Assembly (NCBI GenBank): GCA_963836085.1
Contig: CAWIHT010000011.1
Coordinates: 1 to 64,000 of the forward strand
Reading direction: 5' to 3'
Origin: JAHEEL01 sp963836085
GTDB taxonomy: Bacteria > Actinomycetota > Acidimicrobiia > Spongiisociales > UBA5794
DNA: 64,000 bases
Part shown: one piece after another, positions 56,503 through 64,000 of the stretch
Numbering within the stretch: the first letter of the stretch is position 1
Layout: every line of letters begins with the position of its first letter
Program-made: the position numbers and the translations under genes
Notes under the pieces: generated by a model
Told to the model about the DNA's origin: nothing
Seen by the model: the letters and a program-made list of their open reading frames with translations, nothing else
Database searches by the model: none

Positions 56503-57956
56503 CCAAGGCCACGTCCGAGAAGAAGCCGAGAATCCCGCTCGGCACCAACTACTGGAAGCTCTGGTCGTCGTCGGTGGTCTCGAATCTCGGAGACGGCGTC
56601 GCTCAGATCGCCTATCCGTGGCTCGCGTCGGCCGTCACGCGCAGTCCCGTCCTGATTGCGTTGATCGCGGTCGTTCAGCGACTGCCGTGGTTGCTGTTCT
56701 CACTCCCGGCGGGAGTCATTACCGACCGCGTCGACCGCCGCAAGCTGATGCTGTCGATGAACGTCTTCCGCACCGCCATCACGACCGTGGTCGCCCTGGT
56801 GGTCTACGGACAGTCGTCGACGCTGCCGTCCCCGGACGAGATCGCGGGCGGGATCGACCTTGCTACCAACTGGATCATCTACGTGACGCTGGTCGTCGCC
56901 GCACTGCTGTTCGGCATGGCCGAGGTGCTCTACGACAACGCAGCACAGACCATTCTGCCGGGGGTCGTCGAACCCGAGGCGCTCGAACGGGCGAACGGAA
57001 ACCTCTGGGGCGCCGAGATGGTGATGAACAGCTTCGTCGGCCCGCCTCTGGGCAGCGTGCTCATCGGCATTGCGTTCGCGTTGCCGTTCTTCTTCGATGC
57101 CGGGACGTTCGCCGTGTCGGCGGCCCTTCTCCTCCTCGTCGCGGGGACCTTCACGGTCGATCGCTCCGAAGAGGAACTCGCGGCCAAGGTCGACTGGTGG
57201 GGCGAAATCAAGGAAGGGGTGAAGTGGCTGTGGCACCACCCCTTGCTGCGTCCCATGGCGATCATCCTTGGCTGCCTGAACGCGCTCGGTTCGCTGGTCT
57301 TCGCCACCCTGGTGCTCTTCGCTCAGGAGGTGCTCGGTGTCACCGCCTTTGTGTTCGCGATCCTCGGGGCTGCCGGCGCCATCGGTGGCGTTCTCGGGAG
57401 CGTGCTCTCGCCCCGGATCTCAAAGCTGCTCGGCAGCGGCACTTCCCTCTACACCACGTTCATCGCCGCGTTCGTCACCTCCGTCATCATTGGTCTGACG
57501 AGCAACTGGATCGTGGTGTTCGTGAGCTTCGGGATTTTCTCGTTCACCGCCGTGCTGTGGAATGTCATCACGGTCTCGCTGCGTCAGACGATCATCCCCG
57601 ACCATCTGCTCGGCCGCGTGAACTCGGTGTATCGGTTCTTCGCATGGGGGATGATGCCAATCGGACTTGCAGCGGGGGGGCTGATCGTCGCCGGCGTCGA
57701 GGGTGTCGGAGGCTCACGGGAACTGGCCTTGCGGATGCCGTGGTTCGTGGCCGCGGCCGCCTACGTGCTGCTGTTCATCTACGCGGCTCCGAAGCTCACC
57801 ACCGCCAAGATCGAGGCCGCGAGGGAACAGGGCATCGCGGCGAAGAAGGCCAGCGGCGAACTGCCGTCCGATGACAGCGCAGAGATCGGGCGGGAAGCCA
57901 TTGCCGAGACCGGCCTCCCGGGTGCGATCCCACGGGAACCGGACGACGATGCCTAG
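56499..57956 (+). CDS. MFS transporter
   Basis: A 485-aa major facilitator with about 12 helices. The motif A-like loop GVITDRVDRRKLM is after helix 2 (near residue 75), and a related RISKLLG loop is in the second half. The ENTS/MFS_3 type is suggested by LGDGVAQIAYPWLASAVTRSP near the start. Probable drug or metabolite exporter. A long charged C-terminal tail is cytosolic. GTG start coupled to the upstream regulator. It is convergent with, and overlaps by 4 nt, the HAD hydrolase gene. Confidence 0.9.
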   Translation: MTKATSEKKPRIPLGTNYWKLWSSSVVSNLGDGVAQIAYPWLASAVTRSPVLIALIAVVQRLPWLLFSLPAGVITDRVDRRKLMLSMNVFRTAITTVVALVVYGQSSTLPSPDEIAGGIDLATNWIIYVTLVVAALLFGMAEVLYDNAAQTILPGVVEPEALERANGNLWGAEMVMNSFVGPPLGSVLIGIAFALPFFFDAGTFAVSAALLLLVAGTFTVDRSEEELAAKVDWWGEIKEGVKWLWHHPLLRPMAIILGCLNALGSLVFATLVLFAQEVLGVTAFVFAILGAAGAIGGVLGSVLSPRISKLLGSGTSLYTTFIAAFVTSVIIGLTSNWIVVFVSFGIFSFTAVLWNVITVSLRQTIIPDHLLGRVNSVYRFFAWGMMPIGLAAGGLIVAGVEGVGGSRELALRMPWFVAAAAYVLLFIYAAPKLTTAKIEAAREQGIAAKKASGELPSDDSAEIGREAIAETGLPGAIPREPDDDA

Positions 57957-58738
57957 GTGCGGGACCTGCGCTTGAGCAGCGCCACGGCTGCGGCGAGGGC
58001 GGCGGCCGAGAGGGCGACGGCGGCCCCGGTGAGCGGGGACGGATGGGGAATCGTGGGCCCAACGGTGACCGGACGCTGGAATTCGAGGATCGGCCATTTG
58101 CGTTCTTCGGCGACGGCTCGCAATTCCTTCTCCGGATTCACGACGACGGGATTCCCGACCGCTTCGAGCATCGGCAGGTCGGTGATCGAGTCCGAGTAGG
58201 CGTACGAACCCTCGAGGTCGATGTCCGCGGTTCTGGCCAGCTTCTCCATGGCCTCGGCCTTGCCCGGACCCATGGCATACACATCCACCTCAGGCAGATA
58301 GCGCCCTTGCGCGTCCGTTTTGACCTTTGTCGCGATGACCTCGCTCACCCCGATGTACTCGGAGATCGGCCGCACAATCTCCTCTGGACTCGCCGAGATG
58401 ATGATCACCCGGCGTCCTCTGCGAGCGTGCTCGTCGATCAGGAAGAGCGCCTCGGCGTACACGAGCGGTTCCGCGACATCGGTGAGCGTCTCGCGGACGA
58501 GCTGCTCGATCTCGTCACGCTGCCAGCCCGCGATCAGATGGAGCAACTCGTCGCGGGCCCGTTCGAGTTGGTCGGCGTCAGCTCCGAAGAGGAGGTAGAA
58601 GACCTGGGCGAGCCCCATCCGCGCGAGCGCCTTCCGGCCAAGGAAGCCGGCCTTGTAGAGGGGTTTGCCGAACGCGAGGGTCGACGATTTGGCAATGACC
58701 GTTTTGTCGAGATCGAAGAAGGCTGCCTGCTGCATCAC
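57953..58738 (-). CDS. HAD-IB family phosphatase with C-terminal membrane helix
   Basis: A 261-aa SerB-like HAD hydrolase. Motif I is FFDLDKTVIAKSS near residue 8, motif II is VIIISASPEEIV near 113, the conserved Lys lies in GPGKAEAME, and motif III is AYSDSITDLPML near 180. The C-terminus adds one hydrophobic helix (about 236-256). The substrate may be phosphoserine-like or a lipid phosphate. In mycobacteria a HAD gene (Rv3661) is divergent from the ssd-tad cluster exactly as here. Confidence 0.9.
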   Translation of the reverse strand: MMQQAAFFDLDKTVIAKSSTLAFGKPLYKAGFLGRKALARMGLAQVFYLLFGADADQLERARDELLHLIAGWQRDEIEQLVRETLTDVAEPLVYAEALFLIDEHARRGRRVIIISASPEEIVRPISEYIGVSEVIATKVKTDAQGRYLPEVDVYAMGPGKAEAMEKLARTADIDLEGSYAYSDSITDLPMLEAVGNPVVVNPEKELRAVAEERKWPILEFQRPVTVGPTIPHPSPLTGAAVALSAAALAAAVALLKRRSRT

Positions 58739-58813
58739 GATCGAGTGTATCGGCAGATTGTGATGGCAACGTGACCGTGAATCGAAGGTCTTGAAACGCA
58801 GGGTCCCGCGTCA

Positions 58814-58819
58814 TATGGT
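58814..58819 (+). promoter_or_regulatory. Predicted -10 element (TATGGT) of the tad operon
   Basis: TATGGT lies 27 nt before the ATG at 58847, and GGAG (58837-58840) fits as its Shine-Dalgarno. Confidence 0.35.
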
Positions 58820-58846
58820 GCCCGGAGTCGTCACATGGAGTTGGGA

Positions 58847-59392
58847 ATGCCGGCGCTCGCCATTTGGTCGCCGGAGGACGAAGTTCTCGGCGCCGTCGCA
58901 CCGCTTGCGCTCGGTGCGGCCGCCGGCACGGCGCTGGTGGTCGATCTCGATCCTGAAGGACCTCGCTATCCCGGCGATGTGACGCTCGCGGGCCTCGTCG
59001 ACGACGGCCCAACGAAGGCCGATCTTGCTCCGCAGCGGCGCGGCGTTGCAGTCGTGCGCAACGGCGGAGTCGATCCACACGAAGCAGAAGATGTTCTCCA
59101 TGCGCTCATCGAGGGCTGGCCGGCCGTCGTGTTCCGGCTGCCCTCGGATCACATTGGCGACGGCAGCGCGATCCCGGTTCTCCCCCTTGTCCCCGGCGCC
59201 TTGACCCGAAGACCCACCGGGGCGGCGGTGTACCAGCGCTCCGCCTGGCGGGTTCAGATTCCCGCCGGCGGAGTGGTGCTCCCGCGACCGGGCGCAGGCA
59301 CGATCGGAGGGCTCCTCGCAGGTCGCGCTCCGCACCCCGGCGACCGCTGGATCCGTGCATGGAGAAGGGTGTGGAGACAGTCGTGGGTGTGA
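58847..59392 (+). CDS. Ssd/CpaE-position protein lacking the ATPase P-loop
   Basis: A 181-aa protein at the exact place where actinobacterial tad clusters encode Ssd (septum-site determining/CpaE-like, MinD fold). The segment ALVVDLDPEGPRYPGD looks like the MinD-family VLLVDLDP strand, and VLHALIEGWPAVVFRLPSD like its later strand. No Walker A glycine-lysine motif is present, and the protein is about half the usual length. It may be a shortened, non-ATPase relative or an unrelated protein. An ATG at 58835 is an alternative start. Confidence 0.6.
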   Translation: MPALAIWSPEDEVLGAVAPLALGAAAGTALVVDLDPEGPRYPGDVTLAGLVDDGPTKADLAPQRRGVAVVRNGGVDPHEAEDVLHALIEGWPAVVFRLPSDHIGDGSAIPVLPLVPGALTRRPTGAAVYQRSAWRVQIPAGGVVLPRPGAGTIGGLLAGRAPHPGDRWIRAWRRVWRQSWV

Positions 59393-60444
59393 CCGACCGG
59401 ATCGTTCGGAGCCTTCTCGAATCTGACGTGCCGCTCGAGCGTGGGGCGCTGACCGCGGCGGCGACCGCCATTGTTCCCGACGTCGCCCCGCTGGCTGGTT
59501 CCGACGAGATTGCTGATGCCGTGGATGCTCTGGCGGGACTCGGTCCCGTCGAACGCTTGCTTCGCGATCCGGAGGTGACCGACGTACTCGTGAACGGTCC
59601 GTCCGAGGTGTGGGTCGAACGACGTGGACGTCTCGAGCGAAGCGAAGTGGGCTTCGTTGACGAGCGGGCGATCGTCGCAGCGGTCGAGCGGGTGATTGCG
59701 CCCCTCGGCCTCAGAATCGACCGGGCGAGCCCTGCCGTTGATGCCCGCCTGCCGGACGGGTCGCGACTCCATGCCGTCATTCCGCCCGCTTCCGTCGACG
59801 GACCGATCGTTGCCGTGCGCCGCTTCTCCGAAGCCGTGACCGACCTGGCTGCCCTCGTCGAAGCGGGTGGGATCACTGTGGATGGCGCCGAGGTTCTGCG
59901 AGTCTCGGTCGCGAACCGGATGAATCTGCTGGTTGCCGGAGGCACGGGTGCCGGCAAGACCACGCTTCTCAACGTCCTCTCAAAGGAGATCGACCCGTCC
60001 GAGCGAACCGTGACGGTCGAGGATGCAGCGGAACTCAAGCTCGAAGGGCATGTGGTCCGACTCGAGGCCCGCCCTCCGAATGCGGAAGGTGCCGGCGAGA
60101 TCAGGCTTCGAGCGCTGCTGCGACACGCGCTCCGTCTCCGACCCGACCGGATCGTGGTCGGCGAAGTGAGGGGACCGGAAGCGCTCGACATGATCCAGGC
60201 GATGAGCACCGGCCACGACGGATCCATGTCGACGATCCACGCCAACGGACCCGAGGAGGCGTTGTGGCGACTCGAGAGCCTTGCAGGGACAGCGGACACC
60301 GGAGCATCCGCCGACACACTTCGCAGACAGATCCGCTCTGCCGTCGACCGGGTGGTGTTCGTCACCCGTCGGCCCGAGGCCCGCGTCGTCGCGTCGATCA
60401 GCGATGTCGGTCCGGAAGGCGTCGAGGAGATCTATCCGTGCTGA
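59389..60444 (+). CDS. tadA: TadA/CpaF secretion ATPase
   Basis: A 351-aa type II/IV secretion ATPase. The N-terminal domain contains LRDPEVTDVLVNGPSEVWVE near residue 60. Walker A GGTGAGKTT is near 186, the Asp box is TVEDAAELKL, Walker B is RPDRIVVGEVRGPEALDM, and the His box is GSMSTIHANGP. It powers assembly of Flp-type pili. An ATG at 59359 is possible; the GTG at 59389 is preferred because it overlaps the upstream stop (GTGA) like other couplings in this window. It ends 7 nt inside tadB. Confidence 0.92.
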   Translation: MTDRIVRSLLESDVPLERGALTAAATAIVPDVAPLAGSDEIADAVDALAGLGPVERLLRDPEVTDVLVNGPSEVWVERRGRLERSEVGFVDERAIVAAVERVIAPLGLRIDRASPAVDARLPDGSRLHAVIPPASVDGPIVAVRRFSEAVTDLAALVEAGGITVDGAEVLRVSVANRMNLLVAGGTGAGKTTLLNVLSKEIDPSERTVTVEDAAELKLEGHVVRLEARPPNAEGAGEIRLRALLRHALRLRPDRIVVGEVRGPEALDMIQAMSTGHDGSMSTIHANGPEEALWRLESLAGTADTGASADTLRRQIRSAVDRVVFVTRRPEARVVASISDVGPEGVEEIYPC

Positions 60445-61115
60445 TCGCCATTCTCCTCGCAGGGGGGCTCGCTCTGGGCGTCCATCCGGCGGTGCTTGCG
60501 CTTGCAGCGATTGCCGCGCTCGAACCGCGTCTGATTCTGGCCGGAGCCGCGATCTGGGCGGTTCTCCACGCGACGCGGCGCCGTCGGCAGCGGGTCACCC
60601 CCGACGACGAGGCGACCTACTTCCGGGCCCTGTCGGCTGAGTTGAGGGCAGGGGCCTCCCTGCGTGCAGCGCTCGGCGACGCGGTGGATCGCGTGCCGGT
60701 TCTGTCTTTGGACCGTGCGATCCGGTTTGCTGCGGCCGGCGTTCCGATGACCGAGATTGCGGATATCGTCGAGGCCCAGTTCCCGGAGAACGGCAGGCTC
60801 GCCGGAGCAGCGTTCCGGCTGAGCGACTGGTCCGGTGCCCAGGTCGCCGATACGTTCGCCGGACTCGCCGATCGAGCCTCGGCGTCGGCCGAGCTCGCGC
60901 GGGAACGCAGAGCGGCAACGGCGCAAGCCCGCATGTCTGGGATCGTGATCGGACTCGCTCCCGCTGCGTTCGCTGCTCTTCTGCTCGTCACGGGGAGGGG
61001 ATCGGGACTTCTGGACCACGGGGGGATCGGATTGCTGATCCTTGGCACCGGCCTGACGTTCGAAGTGCTCGGCCTGATCGTCGTGGCGTTGATCATCAGA
61101 CGGGCGGATCGATGA
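60438..61115 (+). CDS. tadB: TadB-like pilus platform protein
   Basis: A 225-aa T2SSF-domain membrane protein. Two N-terminal helices (about 1-45) are followed by a cytosolic helical domain with ALSAELRAGASLRAALGDAV near residue 60 and RASASAELARERRAATAQARM near 150, then two C-terminal helices (about 170-220). Shorter than proteobacterial TadB (about 320 aa), as usual for the actinobacterial form. GTG start overlapping tadA by 7 nt; overlaps tadC by 4 nt. Confidence 0.83.
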   Translation: MLIAILLAGGLALGVHPAVLALAAIAALEPRLILAGAAIWAVLHATRRRRQRVTPDDEATYFRALSAELRAGASLRAALGDAVDRVPVLSLDRAIRFAAAGVPMTEIADIVEAQFPENGRLAGAAFRLSDWSGAQVADTFAGLADRASASAELARERRAATAQARMSGIVIGLAPAAFAALLLVTGRGSGLLDHGGIGLLILGTGLTFEVLGLIVVALIIRRADR

Positions 61116-61693
61116 TGATGCTGGTTGCGATCGGTCTCTGTGGCGTGGCGCTGGTCGGCCGATGGAGGCTTGCCGCCGTTGCCGGGGCCGCCGTGCTCGT
61201 GGTCGCGGCCCCAATCCTTGCCGCCGTCGGAATCCTCGGTTTGGGCGTTGGAGCGGTGCTTCGCTCCGTTCTTCGGCCCCGGGTGGGCGACGACGATGAG
61301 GCACTCCTCGCGGAACTCGCATCGCTTGGCCTCAGCGCCGGTCTGACGTTCACGGCGGCTGTCGAGGCGGCAACGAGAGCCGTGCCCGGAGAAGCCTCGG
61401 ACCGTCTGCGGCGGGCCGGAAGGACCGCCGCAGATCGGGACACCGTCGCGGCCGGCGATCCGGGCCTTTTCGTGGTGGCCCGCCGGGCCCTCGCTACGGG
61501 AGCGTCGTTGCTGCCCGCCGTAGCCGGGTACGCGACGGCGCTGCGTGACGAAGAGCGATCGCGGCGACTCGCCGCCGCACGTCGCCTCCCGGTGAAGCTG
61601 CTCTTCCCTCTCGCCCTCCTGATTCTTCCGGGGTTTCTGATTCTGACGATTGGCCCGGCTCTTCTCGGGAGCCTGGAGCGTCTCGGTCTCTGA
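61112..61693 (+). CDS. tadC: TadC-like pilus platform protein
   Basis: A 193-aa T2SSF-like membrane protein with helices near 5-20 and 25-55 and again at the C-terminus (about 165-190). The central cytosolic part has LLAELASLGLSAGLTFTAAVE and VPGEASDRLRRAGRTA, the T2SSF pattern. It probably pairs with TadB as the inner platform. Start ATGATGATG at 61112, with 4-nt overlap with tadB. Confidence 0.8.
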   Translation: MMMLVAIGLCGVALVGRWRLAAVAGAAVLVVAAPILAAVGILGLGVGAVLRSVLRPRVGDDDEALLAELASLGLSAGLTFTAAVEAATRAVPGEASDRLRRAGRTAADRDTVAAGDPGLFVVARRALATGASLLPAVAGYATALRDEERSRRLAAARRLPVKLLFPLALLILPGFLILTIGPALLGSLERLGL

Positions 61694-61707
61694 CTTCCCA
61701 CCGCTCC

Positions 61708-61722
61708 GGCCGGAAGCCGGCC
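61708..61722 (+). promoter_or_regulatory. Small hairpin between tadC and the pilin gene
   Basis: GGCCGG-AAG-CCGGCC, 17 nt before the pilin start. It could partly end transcription or protect the pilin mRNA, giving pilin expression a different level from the machinery. Confidence 0.35.
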
Positions 61723-61738
61723 ACCGAAAGGAAAGAGA

Positions 61739-61924
61739 ATGCGCCACTTCATCCACGACGAGCGTGGGCAGGCCACCGCCGAATACGCCTTGGTCATCGT
61801 TGCCGCTGCGGCGGTCGCCCTTGCTCTCATCATCTGGGCGACATCCACCGATCTGCTGCCCTCCTTCTTCAGTACCGTTCTCAAGAAGGTCACATCGGTG
61901 GCGAACGGAGCATCGCTCGGGTGA
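61739..61924 (+). CDS. DUF4244/Flp-like prepilin
   Basis: A 61-aa pilin-like protein. The short basic leader ends DERG, then QATAEYALVIVAAAAVALAL with the conserved Glu at +5, the usual Flp prepilin cleavage pattern (after Gly). One hydrophobic helix follows, then a short LLPSFFSTVLKKV tail as in actinobacterial DUF4244 proteins. GAAAGGAAAGAG supplies the Shine-Dalgarno. No prepilin peptidase gene is in the window. Overlaps the TadE gene by 4 nt. Confidence 0.85.
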   Translation: MRHFIHDERGQATAEYALVIVAAAAVALALIIWATSTDLLPSFFSTVLKKVTSVANGASLG

Positions 61925-62280
61925 GCGATCGGGGGAGTGCCGTCGTCGAATTCGCTCTCGTGATTCCGCTCGTGCTGGCTCTCGTGCTTGGTCTCGTCGA
62001 GGTTGCCTTGGTTGCCCGAGCCCAGCTCGAAGTGGTCAACTCTGCCCGAGAGGGTGCGAGGGAAGCCGCGGCGTCACCGGATCCCGCAGACGCGGTTCGC
62101 GCAGCGCGAGCAGCGCTCGGCGGCAGCGGTGCCTCAGCCCGCATCTCGGTGCGCCGGCCCGACGTCGTTGGCGAGCGCGCCGAGGTGAGCGTGATGCTGC
62201 CCTACCGGGTCGCGGCTCCGTTCTTCGGCGGAGTGGCCGTGGAGATCGCGGCACGCTCCTCGATGAGGGTGGAGCGGTGA
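61921..62280 (+). CDS. tadE: TadE-like pseudopilin
   Basis: A 119-aa TadE-domain protein. The type IV pilin-like start DRGSAVVEFALVIPLVLALV has the conserved Glu, then a single helix. The external part begins ARAQLEVVNSAREGAREAA, a TadE signature. GTG start overlapping the prepilin gene by 4 nt; overlaps the next gene by 4 nt. Confidence 0.88.
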   Translation: MSDRGSAVVEFALVIPLVLALVLGLVEVALVARAQLEVVNSAREGAREAAASPDPADAVRAARAALGGSGASARISVRRPDVVGERAEVSVMLPYRVAAPFFGGVAVEIAARSSMRVER

Positions 62281-62675
62281 ACGAGGAGCAGGGCTCGGCA
62301 GCGGTCCTGCTCCTCGCGGTCGCTGCCCTCGTGGTGATCCTGACGGTCGGCGTCGCCGATGTCGGCTTGGCCCTCGCGGCACGACTCCAGGCTGCTGCGG
62401 CAGCGGACGCAGCAGCGCTCGCCGCCGCTCCCGTCACGTTCCGGCCGTTCGGCGCTCCCGGAAGCCCGGTGGATGAGGCTCGTCGCTTTGCCATGGCAAA
62501 TGGAGCGGATCTCGTCGTCTGCCGCTGTCCGGTCGACCGAAGCTGGAGACCTCGTGTCGCCGAGGTCGTGGTCGAGCGGCGCGTTGCCCTGCTCGGCATC
62601 GGCGCCGTCACCGTCCGAGCATCGAGCCGAGCCGAATTCTCCCCGGCAGCACTGATCACCGAAGGTGAGCCTTGA
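62277..62675 (+). CDS. TadE/TadG-like protein (Rv3654c position)
   Basis: A 132-aa protein with an EQGSAAVLLLAVAALVVILTV N-terminal helix, then ADVGLALAARLQAAAAADAAA, the pattern of the actinobacterial secretion/TadE-like family that closes these clusters. Two cysteines lie in VVCRCPVD near 82. GTG start coupled to tadE. It is the last gene of the locus and is convergent with the LCP gene. Confidence 0.83.
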   Translation: MNEEQGSAAVLLLAVAALVVILTVGVADVGLALAARLQAAAAADAAALAAAPVTFRPFGAPGSPVDEARRFAMANGADLVVCRCPVDRSWRPRVAEVVVERRVALLGIGAVTVRASSRAEFSPAALITEGEP

Positions 62676-62746
62676 GGTGTCGCCCTCCCGAACGGGCCGA
62701 CCACGCTTGGTAGCTGGTACCTGGCAGCTGGCTGGCGACTGGCGAC
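62676..62746. repeat. Intergenic GGTAGCTGG/GGCGACTGGCGACC microrepeats
   Basis: In the gap between convergent genes: TTGGTAGCTGGTACC, then TGGCAGCTGGCTGGCGACTGG and CGACCTACT. These are the same word types as at 19256-19320. Confidence 0.5.
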
Positions 62747-63979
62747 CTACTCCTCCAGCAACCCATCATCGGCGAGGTCTGCGAGCATCTCGTCCGCCTT
62801 CGCCGTGAGGCGGACGACCGACGCCGCTCCCGCGCGGCCAAGGGTGCCGGGCAGTACGACGTTCTCGATGTCGTCGGCATCGAGCGAGTGGATCGTGGCG
62901 GCGAGTTGGATGAGGTCGGTTGGCGTCAGACTGGACCATGTGTGGTCGAGAAGCACGCTCACGATCTCCGGAGCATCGCTGATGTCGTTCATCTGGAGGA
63001 CGCGCAGCACGGCGAGCATGACGAGGCCCTGGTTGGCCGACCGCTGAATGTCTCCGCCCGCAATGCCCTTGCGGGTGCGCGAGTACTCGAGTGTGCGGAG
63101 CGGGCTCAGCGTCTGTGCACCCGCCCTCCAACCCGGCCATTGCTTCTGCGTTGGGATGGCCCTCGGAAGGTCGATCGGCAGCGTGCCGACCTGTCCCATG
63201 AGGTCCTCGAAGCCTGCGAAGCCGGTCACGACGTATCCCTCGACCGGTAGGTCCCACGTGTCGACCACCTTGTCGACCATGACTTGTGGCCCGCGGCCGG
63301 CCATGAGCGAGGTGAACTTCATCGATCCGTACGGCGACGAGATCCAACTGTCGCGAGGGAAGCCGAGGATGGTCCCGGTGCCCTCGGAAGGGTTCGCGGT
63401 GAGGATGTGGATGCTGTCGCCCCGGAGGCGCTGCTGGTCCTGACCGGGCCGAGCGTCGGATCCGAGGACCATCACCATGCGTGGCTCTTCGCCGTACCAC
63501 GGACTTCCGTCGGCAGGGTTCGCTCCGACGATTCGCCAGCCAGATCCTTCGTCGGCGGCGAGGACCAGATCCCCGGAGTCGAGTTCCACAACGGCGATCT
63601 CGCCTCCGTCGATGGCGGCGGTCGTAGCGGTCGCTGACACCTCCGCAGGTGTGGCGAGCGGTTGGTCAGCGAGGTGGGTTGCGAGGCCAGCAGGAACGTC
63701 AGGGGGATCGTTGCGGCCGTCGGCCTGCCAGGTGAGCAGCGATGCGAGGGCCTCGTCGAGTCCGGTCGGCAGGTCACCTTCGACTTCGACGATCGCGAGC
63801 GGTTCGGTCGTGGTCGTCGATGTCGACGTCGATGACGTCGACGTTGATGGTGGCACGGTCGTTGTGGTCGGCGTTGTGGTCGACGGCGGGTCGGTCGCTT
63901 CGGAGGTGCCCGACGAGCATGAGGCTGCGAGAAGGCCGGCCGCCACGAGGGCGCTGAGGATTGGTAAGTGTCGTCGCAC
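62747..63979 (-). CDS. LytR-CpsA-Psr family lipoprotein
   Basis: A 410-aa exported protein. A lipobox (LLAASC) near residue 20 is followed by a 40-residue Thr/Ser/Pro linker with near-repeats (TTTTVPPSTSTSSTST). The LCP domain starts near 160 with MVMVLGSDARPG, RLRGDSIHILT, PRDSW, and the LEYSRTRKGIAGGDIQRSANQ arginine-rich signature near 285. LCP enzymes attach polymers to peptidoglycan. LCP proteins are usually membrane-spanning; a lipid-anchored form is less usual. GTG start at 63979 with TACGCT 8 nt upstream (leaderless). Confidence 0.86.
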   Translation of the reverse strand: MRRHLPILSALVAAGLLAASCSSGTSEATDPPSTTTPTTTTVPPSTSTSSTSTSTTTTEPLAIVEVEGDLPTGLDEALASLLTWQADGRNDPPDVPAGLATHLADQPLATPAEVSATATTAAIDGGEIAVVELDSGDLVLAADEGSGWRIVGANPADGSPWYGEEPRMVMVLGSDARPGQDQQRLRGDSIHILTANPSEGTGTILGFPRDSWISSPYGSMKFTSLMAGRGPQVMVDKVVDTWDLPVEGYVVTGFAGFEDLMGQVGTLPIDLPRAIPTQKQWPGWRAGAQTLSPLRTLEYSRTRKGIAGGDIQRSANQGLVMLAVLRVLQMNDISDAPEIVSVLLDHTWSSLTPTDLIQLAATIHSLDADDIENVVLPGTLGRAGAASVVRLTAKADEMLADLADDGLLEE

Positions 63980-63987
63980 GGTCGATC

Positions 63988-63993
63988 AGCGTA
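63988..63993 (-). promoter_or_regulatory. Predicted -10 element (TACGCT), leaderless LCP gene
   Basis: TACGCT on the minus strand lies 8 nt before the GTG at 63979; no Shine-Dalgarno. Confidence 0.4.
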
Positions 63994-64000
63994 CGGTCGA

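Noticed and set aside
61739..61924. Possible toxin or holin-like small membrane protein
   Set aside because: Position in the tad locus and the G-QATAEY cleavage pattern fit a DUF4244/Flp prepilin much better.

Overview
The window is about 64 kb of high-GC, densely coding bacterial DNA with tightly packed operons (many ATGA or GTGA overlaps) and frequent GTG starts. The gene set points to Actinomycetota. It includes a DivIVA-like polar coiled-coil protein, a Tad locus in the mycobacterial order (HAD hydrolase, Ssd-like protein, TadA, TadB, TadC, DUF4244-type pilin, TadE, TadE/G-like protein), a 1572-aa NAD-glutamate dehydrogenase, LytR-CpsA-Psr and LCP-like envelope genes, and many leaderless genes. 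A full System I cytochrome c maturation operon and an NfnAB-like pair are unusual for well-studied actinomycetes, so an uncultured Acidimicrobiia-like lineage is my tentative guess. No rRNA, tRNA, CRISPR array, transposase or phage gene was seen.

Layout. 0-12 kb: methyltransferase, c-type cytochrome lipoprotein, NfnAB-like flavoprotein pair, universal stress protein, giant glutamate dehydrogenase, DivIVA-like protein, a frameshifted DoxX gene, ComB-like phosphatase. 12-24 kb: a minus-strand envelope operon (Cys-duplicated lipoprotein, membrane-fusion protein with peptidoglycan-binding domains, MacB-like ABC transporter, then SDR and flippase-like genes) faces a two-component system and a secreted repeat protein. 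All three promoter regions carry the same 11-bp-period direct repeats, which suggests one regulon. 22-27 kb: glycerate kinase, alpha/beta hydrolase, lipocalin-like protein, two membrane-anchored proteins of unknown function, PanD. 27.7-31.2 kb: DtxR-family regulator plus feoA, a feoB split in two, and feoC. 31-34 kb: TldD/TldE protease and a DUF2007 protein. 34.3-41.2 kb: thioredoxin with a CsoR/CstR-like operator, then ccmABCDEFH, a TPR protein and ccmG in one operon.

41-46 kb: an M23/LVIVD-repeat fusion protein and an M1 aminopeptidase. 46-52 kb: hutH, hutU, hutI, a glycerophosphodiesterase and an isochorismatase-family hydrolase. 52-58 kb: a possible MOSC protein, a small protein, leuD/leuC, a membrane-anchored protein, an ArsR-type regulator with an MFS transporter. 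58-62.7 kb: the Tad locus. 62.7-64 kb: an LCP-family lipoprotein.

Non-coding structure stands out in three ways. A foldback repeat begins right after the stop codon of three unrelated genes. At least eleven genes have a TANNNT -10 element 6-8 nt before the start codon and no Shine-Dalgarno sequence, as expected for leaderless transcripts. Short AGCTACCAGC- or GGCGACTGGCGACC-like microrepeats recur only at operon boundaries.
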